64,000 nucleotides of DNA. Source: Pseudomonas tumuqii (GTDB lineage Bacteria > Pseudomonadota > Gammaproteobacteria > Pseudomonadales > Pseudomonadaceae). The translations under genes and the position numbers were made by a program. The stretch is from contig NZ_JAAOJA010000008.1 of assembly GCF_013184545.1 (NCBI RefSeq), positions 1 to 64,000 of the forward strand, in the 5' to 3' direction. This document shows positions 27,713 to 35,880 of the stretch, in pieces; position 1 is the first letter of the stretch; every line of letters starts with the position of its first letter. A model generated the notes under the pieces. That model was not told where the DNA came from and searched no databases. It saw only the letters and a list, made by a program, of their open reading frames with translations.

Positions 27713-28666
27713 ATGAACACCCTGAATCGCACCCTGGCACTGGCAACCCTGGCTCTCGCTACTCTTTCCGCCGAGGCCTCGCAGCCCAATAAAACTGGCA
27801 ACAGCGCATCCGCTGTCGGCAAAATCGTCCAGTCTGCTAGCTACGTCACGACCAAAGATGGCGTGCAACTCTATTACAAAGACTGGGGGCCACGAGATGG
27901 CCAAGTGGTCGCATTCAGCCACGGCTGGCCGCTGAACTCGGACAGCTGGGAAGCGCAGATGCTGTTCCTCGCTGACAAAGGCTACCGCGTTGTCGCCCAT
28001 GACCGTCGTGGCCACGGCCGTTCCAGCCAGCCCTGGGAAGGCAACGACATGGATCACTATGCCGACGATCTGGCAGCCGTACTTGAAGCATTGAACCTGA
28101 ACGACGTCACCCTGGTCGGCTTCTCCACCGGCGGCGGCGAAGTGGCCCGCTACATCGGCCGCCACGGTACCAGTCGCGTCAAGAAAGCGGTTCTGGTGGC
28201 AGCCGTGCCGCCGCTGATGCTACAGACCGAAAGCAACCCCAAGGGCCTGCCTATCAAAGTGTTCGATGACCTGCGCAAAGCCTCACTGGAAAATCGCTCG
28301 CAGCTCTACCTCGATATCGCTTCCGGTCCTTTCTTCGGCTTCAACCGCGAAGGCGCCACCCCGTCTCAGGGCTTAATACAGTCGTTCTGGGTACAGGGCA
28401 TGCAGGCTGGCCACAAGAACACTTACGACTCCATCGCAGCATTCTCAGCTACCGATTTCCGTGAGGATCTACGGAAATTCGATGTGCCTACCTTGGTAAT
28501 CCACGGTGGCGACGACCAGATCGTGCCTGTGGAGACCTCAGCCAAGACCTCGGCAGCACTGATCAAGGGCGCCGAACTGATTGTGTATCCCGGTGCGCCA
28601 CACGGGCTCGCCGACACTCACAAGCAGCGCCTTAATCAGGATCTGTTGGACTTCCTGCAGAAGTAA
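27713..28666 (+). CDS. Exported alpha/beta hydrolase, chloroperoxidase-like
   Basis: 317 residues with an N-terminal hydrophobic signal ([20 protein letters not shown], cleavage probably after AEA) and an alpha/beta-hydrolase core close to cofactor-free haloperoxidases/arylesterases: [11 protein letters not shown] oxyanion region, Ser138 (GFSTGGGE), Asp267 (GGDDQIVP) and His297 (GAPHGLADT). The family hydrolyses esters or forms peracids; the substrate is unknown. GGAG precedes the ATG by eight to nine bases. A second exported hydrolase follows 140 bases later. Confidence 0.88.
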   Translation: MNTLNRTLALATLALATLSAEASQPNKTGNSASAVGKIVQSASYVTTKDGVQLYYKDWGPRDGQVVAFSHGWPLNSDSWEAQMLFLADKGYRVVAHDRRGHGRSSQPWEGNDMDHYADDLAAVLEALNLNDVTLVGFSTGGGEVARYIGRHGTSRVKKAVLVAAVPPLMLQTESNPKGLPIKVFDDLRKASLENRSQLYLDIASGPFFGFNREGATPSQGLIQSFWVQGMQAGHKNTYDSIAAFSATDFREDLRKFDVPTLVIHGGDDQIVPVETSAKTSAALIKGAELIVYPGAPHGLADTHKQRLNQDLLDFLQK

Positions 28667-28806
28667 GCCCAGCGCATCCCGGACCAATCCTACTCATGTG
28701 CTGCCCAGACGGCTGCAAGCCAATCAAGGCCCCCATAACCATGGGCCGCGCATGAGCATTACCCCTAATGCAGCGCTACCAACCCAATCCACGAAAGGAA
28801 CTCATC

Positions 28807-29610
28807 ATGCGTAATTTCAAGTCTTTCTTGACCACCACCATCACCACCGCATTGGCTTTGGCATCACTCAATAGTGCAGCCGCCACGCAACCGACAACCG
28901 CCAAGCCCACCGTAGTACTTGTGCATGGCGCATTCGCCGAATCATCCAGCTGGAATGGCGTTGCCGCTCAGTTGCTGAGTCAGGGTTACCCAGTCATTGC
29001 CGCAGCAAACCCGCTTCGCGGCGTGAAGAATGACGCTGATTATGTTGCCGACATCGTTGAGCAAACCGCCGGTCCGGTGATCCTCGTTGGGCACTCCTAC
29101 GGCGGGGCCGTGATATCCAACGCTGGTCACGACAACGCCAAGATCAAGGCGTTGGTTTACGTGGCAGCCTTCGCACCGGACAAAGGCGAAACCGCCATCG
29201 AACTGTCCGGCCGCTACCCTGGTGGCACCCTTGGCCCGACCTTGGCAGCTCCGGTGCTGCTGGACGACGGCAATAAGGACCTCTACATCCAGCAGGACAA
29301 ATTCGGTCAGCAGTTTGCCGACGACGTTCCTGCTGCCGAGTCTGCGCTGATGGCCGCAACCCAACGTCCGATCAGCGAGTTTGCATTGACCGAGGCGTCT
29401 GGCGATCCGGCCTGGAAGAAACTGCCGTCCTGGTTTATCTACGGTTCGGCGGACAAGAACATTCCCGAGGCCGCGCTGAAGTTTATGGCCGAGCGCGCTG
29501 GCTCGAAAAAAACTGTCACCATCCAAGGGGCCTCCCATGTGGTGATGACGTCCAACCCGGAGCAAGTTGCAGCGCTGATCATTGAAGCAGCACAAGCGAC
29601 CGCTCAATAA
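28807..29610 (+). CDS. Exported alpha/beta hydrolase
   Basis: 267 residues with a signal peptide (MRNFKSFLTTTITTALALAS, cleavage near AAA) and a hydrolase core: VVLVHGAFAESSSWN, Ser97 (VGHSYGGA), Asp216 (GSADKNIP) and His244 (GASHVVMTSNP). It resembles small periplasmic hydrolases often annotated as salicylate or aromatic ester hydrolases, but substrate cannot be inferred. Start ATG 28807 follows AAAGGA. It is not closely similar in sequence to the upstream hydrolase, so this is a pair of different subfamilies and probably not a recent duplication. Confidence 0.88.
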   Translation: MRNFKSFLTTTITTALALASLNSAAATQPTTAKPTVVLVHGAFAESSSWNGVAAQLLSQGYPVIAAANPLRGVKNDADYVADIVEQTAGPVILVGHSYGGAVISNAGHDNAKIKALVYVAAFAPDKGETAIELSGRYPGGTLGPTLAAPVLLDDGNKDLYIQQDKFGQQFADDVPAAESALMAATQRPISEFALTEASGDPAWKKLPSWFIYGSADKNIPEAALKFMAERAGSKKTVTIQGASHVVMTSNPEQVAALIIEAAQATAQ

Positions 29611-29625
29611 ACAGGGGAAGCCATA

Positions 29626-29742
29626 ATGAATACCCTCGTCGATTTCACCACCATCACCCTCCATCAGGCTACTCGCCTAGTGGATAAAAGCCCTTTGAGC
29701 AGGTTGAGAAGTAAAGGCCCTAAGCCAAATCCAAATTGGTAG
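29626..29742 (+). CDS. Short ORF, 38 residues, possibly a truncated gene start
   Basis: An ATG preceded by AGGGGAAG at 29612-29619 opens a 38-residue frame (MNTLVDFTTITLHQATRLVD...). The good ribosome binding site 15 bases after the hydrolase stop suggests it was the third gene of that operon. The second half, rich in Lys, Pro and Asn, looks non-native, and an IS3 remnant begins 43 bases later, so it may be the cut-off beginning of a longer gene. I do not recognise it. Confidence 0.35.
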   Translation: MNTLVDFTTITLHQATRLVDKSPLSRLRSKGPKPNPNW

Positions 29743-29785
29743 ATCAGCCATTGCGACTGAATACCCTGCCACCAACAAAGCAGTT

Positions 29786-29924
29786 TGTGGTGGTCTAATT
29801 TCCCTGGACACCTCGATAAGTGGAAAATCCACCGACAGAGGAGTCATGTATGAGCCGTAAACGCAGGGGATTCGACGCCAGCTTCAAGCTGCAAGTCGTT
29901 CAGATGGTTAGGGAACAAGGCCTG
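29786..29924 (+). mobile_element. IS3-family element left end, remnant copy 1
   Basis: TGTGGTGGTCTAATTTCCCT, a leader and the first 25 codons of an IS3-type orfA (ATG 29850, [14 protein letters not shown]...) match the sequence at 50917-51055 almost base for base. Identity stops after 29924, where a LysR fragment region begins. The rest of orfA, orfB and the right end are missing. Confidence 0.85.
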
Positions 29925-29950
29925 GCCGACTATCCATTCTGGCCGTGTAG

Positions 29951-30196
29951 TGCGACTACCTCTGTTCCGACAACATGCTCGGCGGCGTGACCCTGGCCAA
30001 GAACGGCGCGGTCCTGTTCCAGACCTATCGCTTCATCGTCGAACGCGAGCTGGCCGAGGGCTCGCTGGTGGACGGGCTTCAGCCGTTTGCCGGACGCTCG
30101 CGGCCCTTCACTCTGTTGTATCCGCACAGCCGGCATATGCCGCTGCGTCTGCGGGCGTTCGCGAACTTCATCATGGACAAGAACCAGGCCTGGTAG
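29951..30196 (+). pseudogene. LysR regulator, C-terminal 81 residues only
   Basis: The frame CDYLCSDNMLGGVTL...TYRFIVEREL...LRAFANFIMDKNQAW matches the C-terminus of the intact LysR protein encoded at 49923-50843 (SDDVLGGVTLVKSG and TYRFIVERELEEGS). An in-frame TAG at 29948 precedes it and no start or helix-turn-helix is present. It lies directly after an IS3 remnant, so the element probably deleted the front of this gene. Confidence 0.85.
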
Positions 30197-30242
30197 GCCT
30201 CTGCCGGCAATGCGAGGGCAGGAGGCCGGCGAGCCGCCGACT

Positions 30243-30258
30243 GTACCCTTCTGTATCC
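30243..30258 (+). promoter_or_regulatory. Direct-repeat box GTACCC-N4-GTATCC
   Basis: Two hexamers spaced with a 10-base period (one helical turn), 112 bases before the cupin start. The arrangement matches boxes at 32348, 38342, 40463 and 40520. Tandem direct half-sites of this type are typical of OmpR-family regulators. Confidence 0.55.
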
Positions 30259-30369
30259 CGCGGCCCTTTGTACATGCAGGCTTGCAAGTCCGCATCCTTT
30301 CGACATACCGGCGGTACAGAGGTTGGACAGAGTGAGGCTTCCCTCTGACAGCTCTGAAAGGAGACGATC

Positions 30370-30798
30370 ATGCGTTATCCCCATCTACTAGCCGCCGCCG
30401 TGGCGCTCACCGCATTCGCCGGGTTTACCCAGGCTGACCAACACCAGACTGAATACGCGGCGAACGCCAACTGGAAGCAAGGCATCCAGCGCACGGATCT
30501 GACACACAACGATCTCGGCGATTCCGTTCATGAGGTGATTCAGGCACGGGTCGATTTCGATCCTGGCGTGGCATCCCCGAATCACTCCCATCCGGGTGTA
30601 GAGGTCGCCTACGTGATCGAGGGCACCTTCGAGTATCGGCTCAAGGGGCGGGATCCTGTGATCCTCAAGGCCGGCGAGTCCCTTTATATCCCGGCTGGCA
30701 CACCACATATCGCAACCAATATCGGCGACGGCAAGGCCTCGGAGCTGGCGACCTACATCGTCAGAAAAGGCGCGCCGCTCCTTGTCCTGGAGCAGTGA
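30370..30798 (+). CDS. Exported cupin-domain protein
   Basis: 142 residues with a signal peptide (MRYPHLLAAAVALTAFAGFT, cleavage near TQA-DQ) and a single cupin barrel: the first metal motif is NHSHPGVEVAYVIEGTFEYR and the second is PAGTPHIATN. Small periplasmic cupins of this kind are often linked to oxidative stress loci; no reaction is established. AAAGGAG precedes the ATG. A direct-repeat box upstream links it to the nearby stress genes. Confidence 0.88.
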   Translation: MRYPHLLAAAVALTAFAGFTQADQHQTEYAANANWKQGIQRTDLTHNDLGDSVHEVIQARVDFDPGVASPNHSHPGVEVAYVIEGTFEYRLKGRDPVILKAGESLYIPAGTPHIATNIGDGKASELATYIVRKGAPLLVLEQ

Positions 30799-30838
30799 GT
30801 ACCTCCCGACGACCTGTCATGACATGAGGCAGGTCGCC

Positions 30839-30873
30839 GTTGGACGACGGGATCGCAGGTCCCGTCGTCCAAC
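30839..30873. terminator. Bidirectional terminator between cupin and thioredoxin-like gene
   Basis: GTTGGACGACGGGA at 30839-30852 and TCCCGTCGTCCAAC at 30860-30873 form a perfect 14-base stem with a seven-base loop between two converging genes. No T run on either side. Confidence 0.75.
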
Positions 30874-30897
30874 CCATGTCTCTCTTCGCAAAGTACC

Positions 30898-31440
30898 TCA
30901 GCGGGCCGCCTCAACCAGCTGCCGGATTCTGGCTTCCGTCTCGGCATAGGCGCCTTCGCCGAAGTGCTGATAAACGATTCGGCCATCCTGGTCGATCAGG
31001 TAGAGGGCCGGCCAGTAGCGATTGCCGAAGGTGTTCCAAGTCCTGTAGCCGTTGTCCTGGGCAACGGGATAGGTGATGCCGAGTCGTTCAACTGCCTCCT
31101 CGACATTGGCTATTACTTTCTCATGGGCGTACTCGGGCGTATGCACACCGATCACGACAAGTCCCTGATCCCTGTAGCGTTCGTGCCATTGCTTCACATA
31201 GGGCAGGGTGCGTAGGCAGTTAATGCAATCGTAGGTCCAGAACTCGACAAGGATGACCTTGCCCCGCAGTTGCTCCATGGCCAGGGGATCGCTGTTGATC
31301 CAGTGGGTGATCCCTCTGAAGTCCGGAACCATGTGGGCAGGTGACGCAATTCTTGGATTGATCGGGTCGTCCTGAGCGCCTGCGCTGCAGGAGGCGGCCA
31401 TCAGGCAGGCGGCAAGGATGCTGAAGAGAGGCTTGATCAC
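30898..31440 (-). CDS. Exported thioredoxin-like (TlpA/DipZ-type) protein
   Basis: 180 residues from GTG 31440 (AGGA upstream); an in-frame start at 31497 would add 19 unlikely residues. An N-terminal hydrophobic segment (IKPLFSILAACLMAASC) suggests a lipoprotein or exported protein. The thioredoxin domain has FWTYDCINCLRTLPYVKQWH (CINC redox motif) and GVHTPEYAHEK, closely resembling the C-terminal domain of the CcdA fusion at 41008-42276. It probably works as a periplasmic thiol reductase or peroxiredoxin partner, perhaps receiving electrons from that CcdA protein (inference). It lies 199 bases downstream of ohr on the same strand. Confidence 0.85.
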   Translation of the reverse strand: MIKPLFSILAACLMAASCSAGAQDDPINPRIASPAHMVPDFRGITHWINSDPLAMEQLRGKVILVEFWTYDCINCLRTLPYVKQWHERYRDQGLVVIGVHTPEYAHEKVIANVEEAVERLGITYPVAQDNGYRTWNTFGNRYWPALYLIDQDGRIVYQHFGEGAYAETEARIRQLVEAAR

Positions 31441-31596
31441 GTTCGAGGTCCTGTCGTGGAGATCGGTCAGAAGGCGATTGGTCGAAGCGGTTGGCACGTG
31501 GTTGTCGTGCGCGGGGTGCCGACACGGTCATTCGGCTGCGTCGGCATCGCATTGAGGCCGGCGAGAACCAAACAGAGCGAGCCGTCTGGATGGCGA

Positions 31597-31628
31597 CGCT
31601 GCTGCCCGCCGGCAGGCGGGCAGCAGCG
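31597..31628 (-). terminator. Terminator after ohr
   Basis: CGCTGCTGCCCGCC and GGCGGGCAGCAGCG form a perfect 14-base stem around GGCA, ten bases past the ohr stop. No T run, but very stable. Confidence 0.7.
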
Positions 31629-31638
31629 CATGCCGAGG

Positions 31639-32058
31639 TCAGATCAGGTTTATTTCGACGTCGATATTGTCGCAAGTCGCCTTGGAGTAGGGGCAGGTGC
31701 GGTGCGCGGTATCGACCAGCGCCCGAGCGACTTCGGGGTCCACTCCGGGAAGGCTGACATTGAGCCGTGCCTGGAGGAAATAGGCGGTGCCGGCGATACC
31801 CAGGTCCACTTCCGCATCCACTGCCACGTCGCTAGGAAGGGTAACCTTCAGCGCGGCAGCCGCCTTGCCGATGGCGCCGATAAAGCAGGCCGACCAGCCG
31901 GCTGCCAGCAGTTGCTCGGGATTGGTGCCGTGGCCGGACGAGCCAGGTGCGGACAGCCTGATGTCCAAACGTCCATCCGAACTGCACGACTCGCCGTTGC
32001 GGCCTCCGGTGGTGTGGGTCTTGCCGGTGTAAAGCACCTTCTCGATAGCGTTGATCAT
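31639..32058 (-). CDS. ohr: Organic hydroperoxide resistance protein (Ohr/OsmC family)
   Basis: 139 residues with both conserved redox cysteines of Ohr: Cys58 in AAGWSACFIGA and Cys122 in AHRTCPYSKAT. Ohr reduces organic and fatty-acid hydroperoxides using lipoylated partners. The start IEKVLYTGKTHTTGGRNG is family-typical and distinguishes Ohr from OsmC. No ohrR-type MarR repressor gene is adjacent, which is unusual; a reverse-strand GTATCC-type pair at 32408-32423 lies about 350 bases upstream. Confidence 0.92.
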   Translation of the reverse strand: MINAIEKVLYTGKTHTTGGRNGESCSSDGRLDIRLSAPGSSGHGTNPEQLLAAGWSACFIGAIGKAAAALKVTLPSDVAVDAEVDLGIAGTAYFLQARLNVSLPGVDPEVARALVDTAHRTCPYSKATCDNIDVEINLI

Positions 32059-32571
32059 GCGGTGTACCTCGTTGGCTGGGGCTGCGCCATTTCGTTATGC
32101 GGTCTATCGGGCGATGGCGTGAGCCCGACACGGCTCAGTCTTTCATCCGCGTGTAGTGCGGATGTGTCCAGCCGCGGCCCCTGTGCAACCTTGTGTAATA
32201 TTTCGCGCCGCAATACAGAGCGTTACAAATCGCGACCGTGCGCCCCGCAATGGGACTGCGGATGGGCCCGGCCGTTCTGGTTCGTGATGTTCGATGCAGT
32301 GCGTCCCGCTCTGATGCCTAGCAGGCTTCAGCAAACCGTTCATTGACGTATCCCTCTGTATCCGGAGCGACGTGTACGGCGCTGGCATACAAAGGCGCCA
32401 GTCTGCCGATACTTCGTGGATACATCGCCGGTGCCAAATGGCCAGGCCCACAAGAGGCCTGCGCATGTCCCGTCGAGCGTCGATCAGGTCGCCATGTGCC
32501 TCATGCCGGGTTTAGCCCTTGTGGCATTTCCCGCGCGGTCAGCCGCGCCATGCATCATCCGGAGAAATCTA
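32059..32571. other. Long intergenic region upstream of ohr and the RiPP precursor
   Basis: 513 bases between divergent ohr and hvfA-type genes. It contains the direct-repeat box at 32348-32363 and a related pair read on the minus strand (GTATCC-N5-GTATCG, 32423-32408). Short frames that cross it have no recognisable product. Confidence 0.5.
32348..32363 (+). promoter_or_regulatory. Direct-repeat box GTATCC-CTCT-GTATCC upstream of RiPP locus
   Basis: An exact 16-base sequence that occurs again at 38342-38357. The two hexamers have a 10-base period. It lies 209 bases before the precursor start codon. Flanking bases differ between the copies, so this is a site and not a duplicated segment. Confidence 0.6.
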
Positions 32572-33036
32572 ATGTCTCGTACCCAAGTTACCAACAAGAC
32601 CCGTATCGGCCTGCTCGCTGTTGCCCTGGCGGGCGGCATGAGCCTGGCCCAGGCCTCCTTTGCCGTGGAGGCGTTGCCCCAGGGATACCAATTGGCTTCC
32701 GCCGAGAAAGCCGGCGAAGGCAAGTGCGGGGAGGGCAAATGCGGCTCCAGCGAGGCCGGTGCCAAGGTCAATCAGGCCGAAGGCAAGTGCGGTGAGGGCA
32801 AGTGCGGCGACGAGTCTTTCGCCCGCACCGATAGCGACGACGACAGCCTGGTGTCGCTCGCGGAGTTCCTGGCCGTGGCCCCGACCCGTCAGGACGAGTT
32901 CGAGGTGATGGACACCAACGACGACGGCTACCTGTCCGAGGCCGAGGTCTACAAGTACCGCAGCAATCAGTACACCTCCAACGGCAAGAAAGTGCCCACG
33001 GAGCTGTTCAGCCGCATGAGCCAGGCCAAGGACTGA
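32572..33036 (+). CDS. HvfA-type RiPP metallophore precursor with EF-hands
   Basis: 154 residues in three parts. A signal-like N-terminus has IGLLAVALAGGMSLAQASFA (12-31). A Cys-bearing core holds four EGKCG motifs (49-53, 54-58, 70-74, 75-79; Cys52, 57, 73, 78). The C-terminal part has two EF-hand loops, 87-98 (DSDDDSLVSLAE, Ser at the usual Gly) and 114-125 (DTNDDGYLSEAE, canonical). EGKCG is the core motif of HvfA-family precursors, in which the cysteines are converted to oxazolone/thioamide groups that bind copper by a DUF692 oxidase with a DUF2063 partner; both partners are the next genes. The EF-hand tail may bind calcium. GGAG precedes ATG 32572. Confidence 0.88.
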   Translation: MSRTQVTNKTRIGLLAVALAGGMSLAQASFAVEALPQGYQLASAEKAGEGKCGEGKCGSSEAGAKVNQAEGKCGEGKCGDESFARTDSDDDSLVSLAEFLAVAPTRQDEFEVMDTNDDGYLSEAEVYKYRSNQYTSNGKKVPTELFSRMSQAKD

Positions 33037-33042
33037 GCCGAT

Positions 33043-33073
33043 ACCCTCCCTGCACCGCTGGCGCGGGGAGGGT
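33043..33073 (+). terminator. Attenuator-like hairpin between precursor and oxidase genes
   Basis: ACCCTCCC at 33043-33050 and GGGAGGGT at 33066-33073 can pair across a 15-base loop. Without a T run it may partly stop transcription or protect the upstream mRNA, giving more precursor than enzyme. Confidence 0.45.
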
Positions 33074-33096
33074 GGCCAGCCATCAGGAGCATCGTC

Positions 33097-33945
33097 ATGA
33101 CCATCGCATCCCCCTTGTACGGCGCCGGCCTCGGTCTTCGACGTGCCTTGCTGCCCGAACTGCTGGCGATGGACGCCGGCGCCGTGGACTTTCTCGAGTG
33201 CGCGCCCGACAACTGGATCGGTGTCGGCGGCGCTTACGGCGAACAACTGGAGCGGCTCACCGAGCGCCTTCCGCTGACCTGCCACGGTCTGTCTCTGTCC
33301 CTGGGCGGGCCGGCCCCCCTGGACCAGGATTTGCTGCGACGCACGCGCCTGTTCCTCGATCGCCATCGCGTCGCGCTGTACAGCGAGCACCTGAGCTACT
33401 GCTCCGATGACGGCCAGCTCTATGACCTGCTGCCGCTGCCCTTCAGCGACGAGGCGGTGCAGCATGTCGCCGCGCGTATCCGCCAGGTACAGGACACCCT
33501 GGGCCGGCGCATCGCGGTGGAGAACATCTCCTACTACGCCGCGCCCTATCAGGTGCTGAGCGAGATCGACTTCCTCCGTGCGGTGCTGGAGGAGGCCGAC
33601 TGCGACTTGCTGCTGGACGTCAACAACCTCTTCGTCAATTCGATCAATCATGGCTACGACGCAGCGGGCTACCTGGCCGCGATTCCGCCGCAGCGGGTGG
33701 TCTACCTGCATGTGGCTGGGCACTACGACGAGGCCGAAGATCTCAAGATCGATACCCATGGTGCAGCGGTGAAGGACGGTGTCTGGGCCTTGCTGAAGCA
33801 GGCCTATCGGCGTTTCGGTGTCCTGCCGACGCTGTTGGAGCGCGACTTCAACTTCCCGCCGCTGAGCGAATTGCTGGTGGAGGTGGATAGGATTCGCATG
33901 TTTCAGCATGCGACCCATGCGTTGCCGGAGGTGCGTTATGCCTGA
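33097..33945 (+). CDS. HvfB-type DUF692 multinuclear iron oxidase (MNIO)
   Basis: 282 residues of the DUF692 family, a TIM-barrel that binds two or three iron ions and modifies cysteines in RiPP precursors. Likely metal ligands are visible: His63 ([10 protein letters not shown]), Glu97/His98 (YSEHLSY), Glu142 (VENISYY), Asp174 and Asn177 ([11 protein letters not shown]), His185, His205/His209 (YLHVAGHY), Asp219/His221 (IDTHGAAV) and Glu249 (LLERDFNFP). It follows the EGKCG precursor by 60 bases and overlaps the DUF2063 gene by eight bases, matching hvfABC/bufABC-type operons. Expected role: oxidation of Cys in the EGKCG motifs (family knowledge plus context). Confidence 0.92.
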   Translation: MTIASPLYGAGLGLRRALLPELLAMDAGAVDFLECAPDNWIGVGGAYGEQLERLTERLPLTCHGLSLSLGGPAPLDQDLLRRTRLFLDRHRVALYSEHLSYCSDDGQLYDLLPLPFSDEAVQHVAARIRQVQDTLGRRIAVENISYYAAPYQVLSEIDFLRAVLEEADCDLLLDVNNLFVNSINHGYDAAGYLAAIPPQRVVYLHVAGHYDEAEDLKIDTHGAAVKDGVWALLKQAYRRFGVLPTLLERDFNFPPLSELLVEVDRIRMFQHATHALPEVRYA

Positions 33946-34681
33946 GTCTTTTCACGAGCAACTGATGACGTTGGCGAGCCTTGTGCGTGATCCTCTTCAG
34001 CCGGAGCCCGCGGGTATCGAGGCTCGCCGTCTGGCGGTCTATCGCCGGCTGTTCATCGGCAACCTGGAGTCCTTGCTGGGTGGCGGTTTTCCGGTGATTC
34101 GCGCCAGCCTCGGGGCCAAGCAGTGGCGAGCGCTGGTTCACGCCTTCTACGCCGACTACCGCTGTCAGACGCCGCTGTTCACCGAACTCGCGGGGGAGCT
34201 CGTCAGTTACCTGGAAGAGGGGGCGGGCGATACCCTGGGCCTGCCGTCCTGGCTGGCGGAACTGGCCCATTACGAATGGATGGAAAGCGCGCTGCTTTTG
34301 AGCGACAGCCGCGAGCCGGCCCATGACCCCGAGGGCGACCTGCTCGAGGGCGTGCCGTTGCTGTCGAATCTGGCCTGGCCCTTGGCCTACCGCTGGCCGG
34401 TTTGCGATATCGGCCCAAATCACCTGCCGAAAGCGGCGCCGACCGAGCCGACCCTGATCTTGATACAGCGTCGAGCGGACCAGCGGGTGCATTTCTCGCG
34501 TCTCGCGCCGTTGGCGTATGCATTGCTCGCTTCGCTGCAGACGCGTGACAGCAGCGGCCGCGAGCATCTGGCCGTGTTGGCCGAAGCCGTCGGCGTCTCC
34601 GCAGGCGAGATTCTTCCCTCGGGCAGGGATCTGCTGGAAAGCCTGCGCGTTCAGGGTGTGGTGCTGGGCACTCGGGCCTAG
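33938..34681 (+). CDS. HvfC-type DUF2063 partner protein
   Basis: 247 residues with the DUF2063 N-terminal helical region ([20 protein letters not shown], about 20-40; [32 protein letters not shown]) and a variable C-terminal half with a winged-helix-like end. DUF2063 proteins bind the precursor and the DUF692 oxidase. ATG 33938 overlaps the hvfB-type stop by eight bases, so translation is coupled. No gene follows in the operon; decayed fragments begin about 40 bases later, where relatives usually have a DoxX gene. Confidence 0.9.
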   Translation: MPESFHEQLMTLASLVRDPLQPEPAGIEARRLAVYRRLFIGNLESLLGGGFPVIRASLGAKQWRALVHAFYADYRCQTPLFTELAGELVSYLEEGAGDTLGLPSWLAELAHYEWMESALLLSDSREPAHDPEGDLLEGVPLLSNLAWPLAYRWPVCDIGPNHLPKAAPTEPTLILIQRRADQRVHFSRLAPLAYALLASLQTRDSSGREHLAVLAEAVGVSAGEILPSGRDLLESLRVQGVVLGTRA

Positions 34682-34721
34682 CGCCTGCGCGACTGGCAGA
34701 CGGATTCGAGACAGGCCAGGC

Positions 34722-35036
34722 ATGCTCCGTCTTTACGGTAGGTCGTCCGTGTTGCCACCCACGCCGGGCGATTTGCTGACTGGCTCATTTCCAGGCCGGC
34801 ATAAATTGATCGCGGATGAATCCGCGGGTGCCCAACTCGTGTGTGCGTCTATGGAGTTCGATGGCGGTGCCAGCAACCCGTTGTCTGCTTCGTTACCCGA
34901 TCTTTTGGTGTTGCCCCTCGATGAGCTGCCGTTGTTGGCCGATACATTGAGGTGGTTGTTCGGTGAGGCGGCTGCCGGGCACTGTGGCAGTCCATGCATT
35001 TGTTCAGGACATAAACCATGTATTCACTGCCCGTGA
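34722..35036 (+). pseudogene. AraC-family regulator fragment (cupin-type N-terminal domain)
   Basis: The frame starting ATG 34722 contains LVCASMEFDGGASNPLSASL, then PDLLVLPLDELPLLADTLRW and GEAAAGHCGS, which is the N-terminal cupin region of AraC regulators. The first part of that domain is missing, homology stops after GHCGS, and no helix-turn-helix follows. It lies directly after the RiPP operon and looks like debris from a rearrangement. Confidence 0.65.
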
Positions 35037-35186
35037 AGCCCACTTTTCCGGGCGCCGCACGCTAAGCACGCCGACCGGGATCGAGGGCGCTGAGTGTTTG
35101 CTCCCACAACAGATTCAATCCGGGCGGTCGAAATGCATGCAGACCATGGCCCCACAGGCGAGCCCCCGGCACCCGGAGCCGGGGGA

Positions 35187-35315
35187 TCAGCGCAATGACC
35201 TGAATGCGGCATGCACCTCGGTACTGAACAGATCTGGCTCTTCCCAGGCGGCGAAGTGACCGCCCTTGTCTACGTGATTTAAGTAGACAAGGTTGCTGTA
35301 GGCTCGAGGGCTTTG
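35187..35315 (-). pseudogene. Epoxide hydrolase C-terminal remnant
   Basis: The minus-strand frame ending at 35187 reads SPRAYSNLVYLNHVDKGGHF, AAWEEPDLFSTEVHAAFRSL. This is the C-terminus of epoxide hydrolase-like alpha/beta hydrolases, including the catalytic His in KGGHFAAWE. Upstream of about 35315 the homology ends and the rest of the enzyme is missing. Confidence 0.7.
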
Positions 35316-35460
35316 AGCGTTTTCATCAGGATCTCCAAAAATCAAAAAAAGTTCTAAATCAACAGTGGTTTGGAATTGCAGGAATACGGGTGCTAGCCAA
35401 CAGCTTCGCACCCGGTGAACCCGCCCGGTTCTGGACGCACTATCGATCGTGGGCTTGGCG

Positions 35461-35880
35461 TTACTTCTTCAATGTGACCGGCTGGACGAGTTCCTCTTTG
35501 CCGTCGGACAGCAACCACGCCACCAGTGACGCGGGCTCGGAGCCACTCGCATTGCGGGACACCCGATGCAGTTGCCCTGGACTCTCATACCAGGCTTCGC
35601 CGGTCTTGAATCGTTGAGGGGAGTGGCCGTCAACGGCCGATTCAATCTCACCGCTCAGTACCACGACAAACACGTGCCCTGGGTGCCGGTGAGTCGTCGA
35701 AGTACCGCCAGGGGCGTAGTCGACGCGAACCGCCGTCGCACGTTTAAAGACCTGGGGAGGGACAACGGCTTGCGCGATTGGGGTGACGGTTTCTTCTCCG
35801 ACACCGCTGCCGTGGGCCATAACAGCAGAGCTAAGCAGCCCTGAAATCGCGAGACAAATTGCCTTGGCATAGAGGCTCAT
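35461..35880 (-). CDS. Exported cupin-domain protein
   Basis: 139 residues with a signal peptide (MSLYAKAICLAISGLLSSAV, cleavage near VMA-HG) and a cupin barrel: TTHRHPGHVFVVVLSGEIES supplies His ligands and SPGQLHRVSRNA the second motif. It overlaps the CMD-family gene by four bases (ATGA), so the two are co-translated. The LysR gene at 36439 diverges from this pair and is the likely regulator. A role in oxidant or aldehyde stress is possible but not shown. Confidence 0.87.
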   Translation of the reverse strand: MSLYAKAICLAISGLLSSAVMAHGSGVGEETVTPIAQAVVPPQVFKRATAVRVDYAPGGTSTTHRHPGHVFVVVLSGEIESAVDGHSPQRFKTGEAWYESPGQLHRVSRNASGSEPASLVAWLLSDGKEELVQPVTLKK

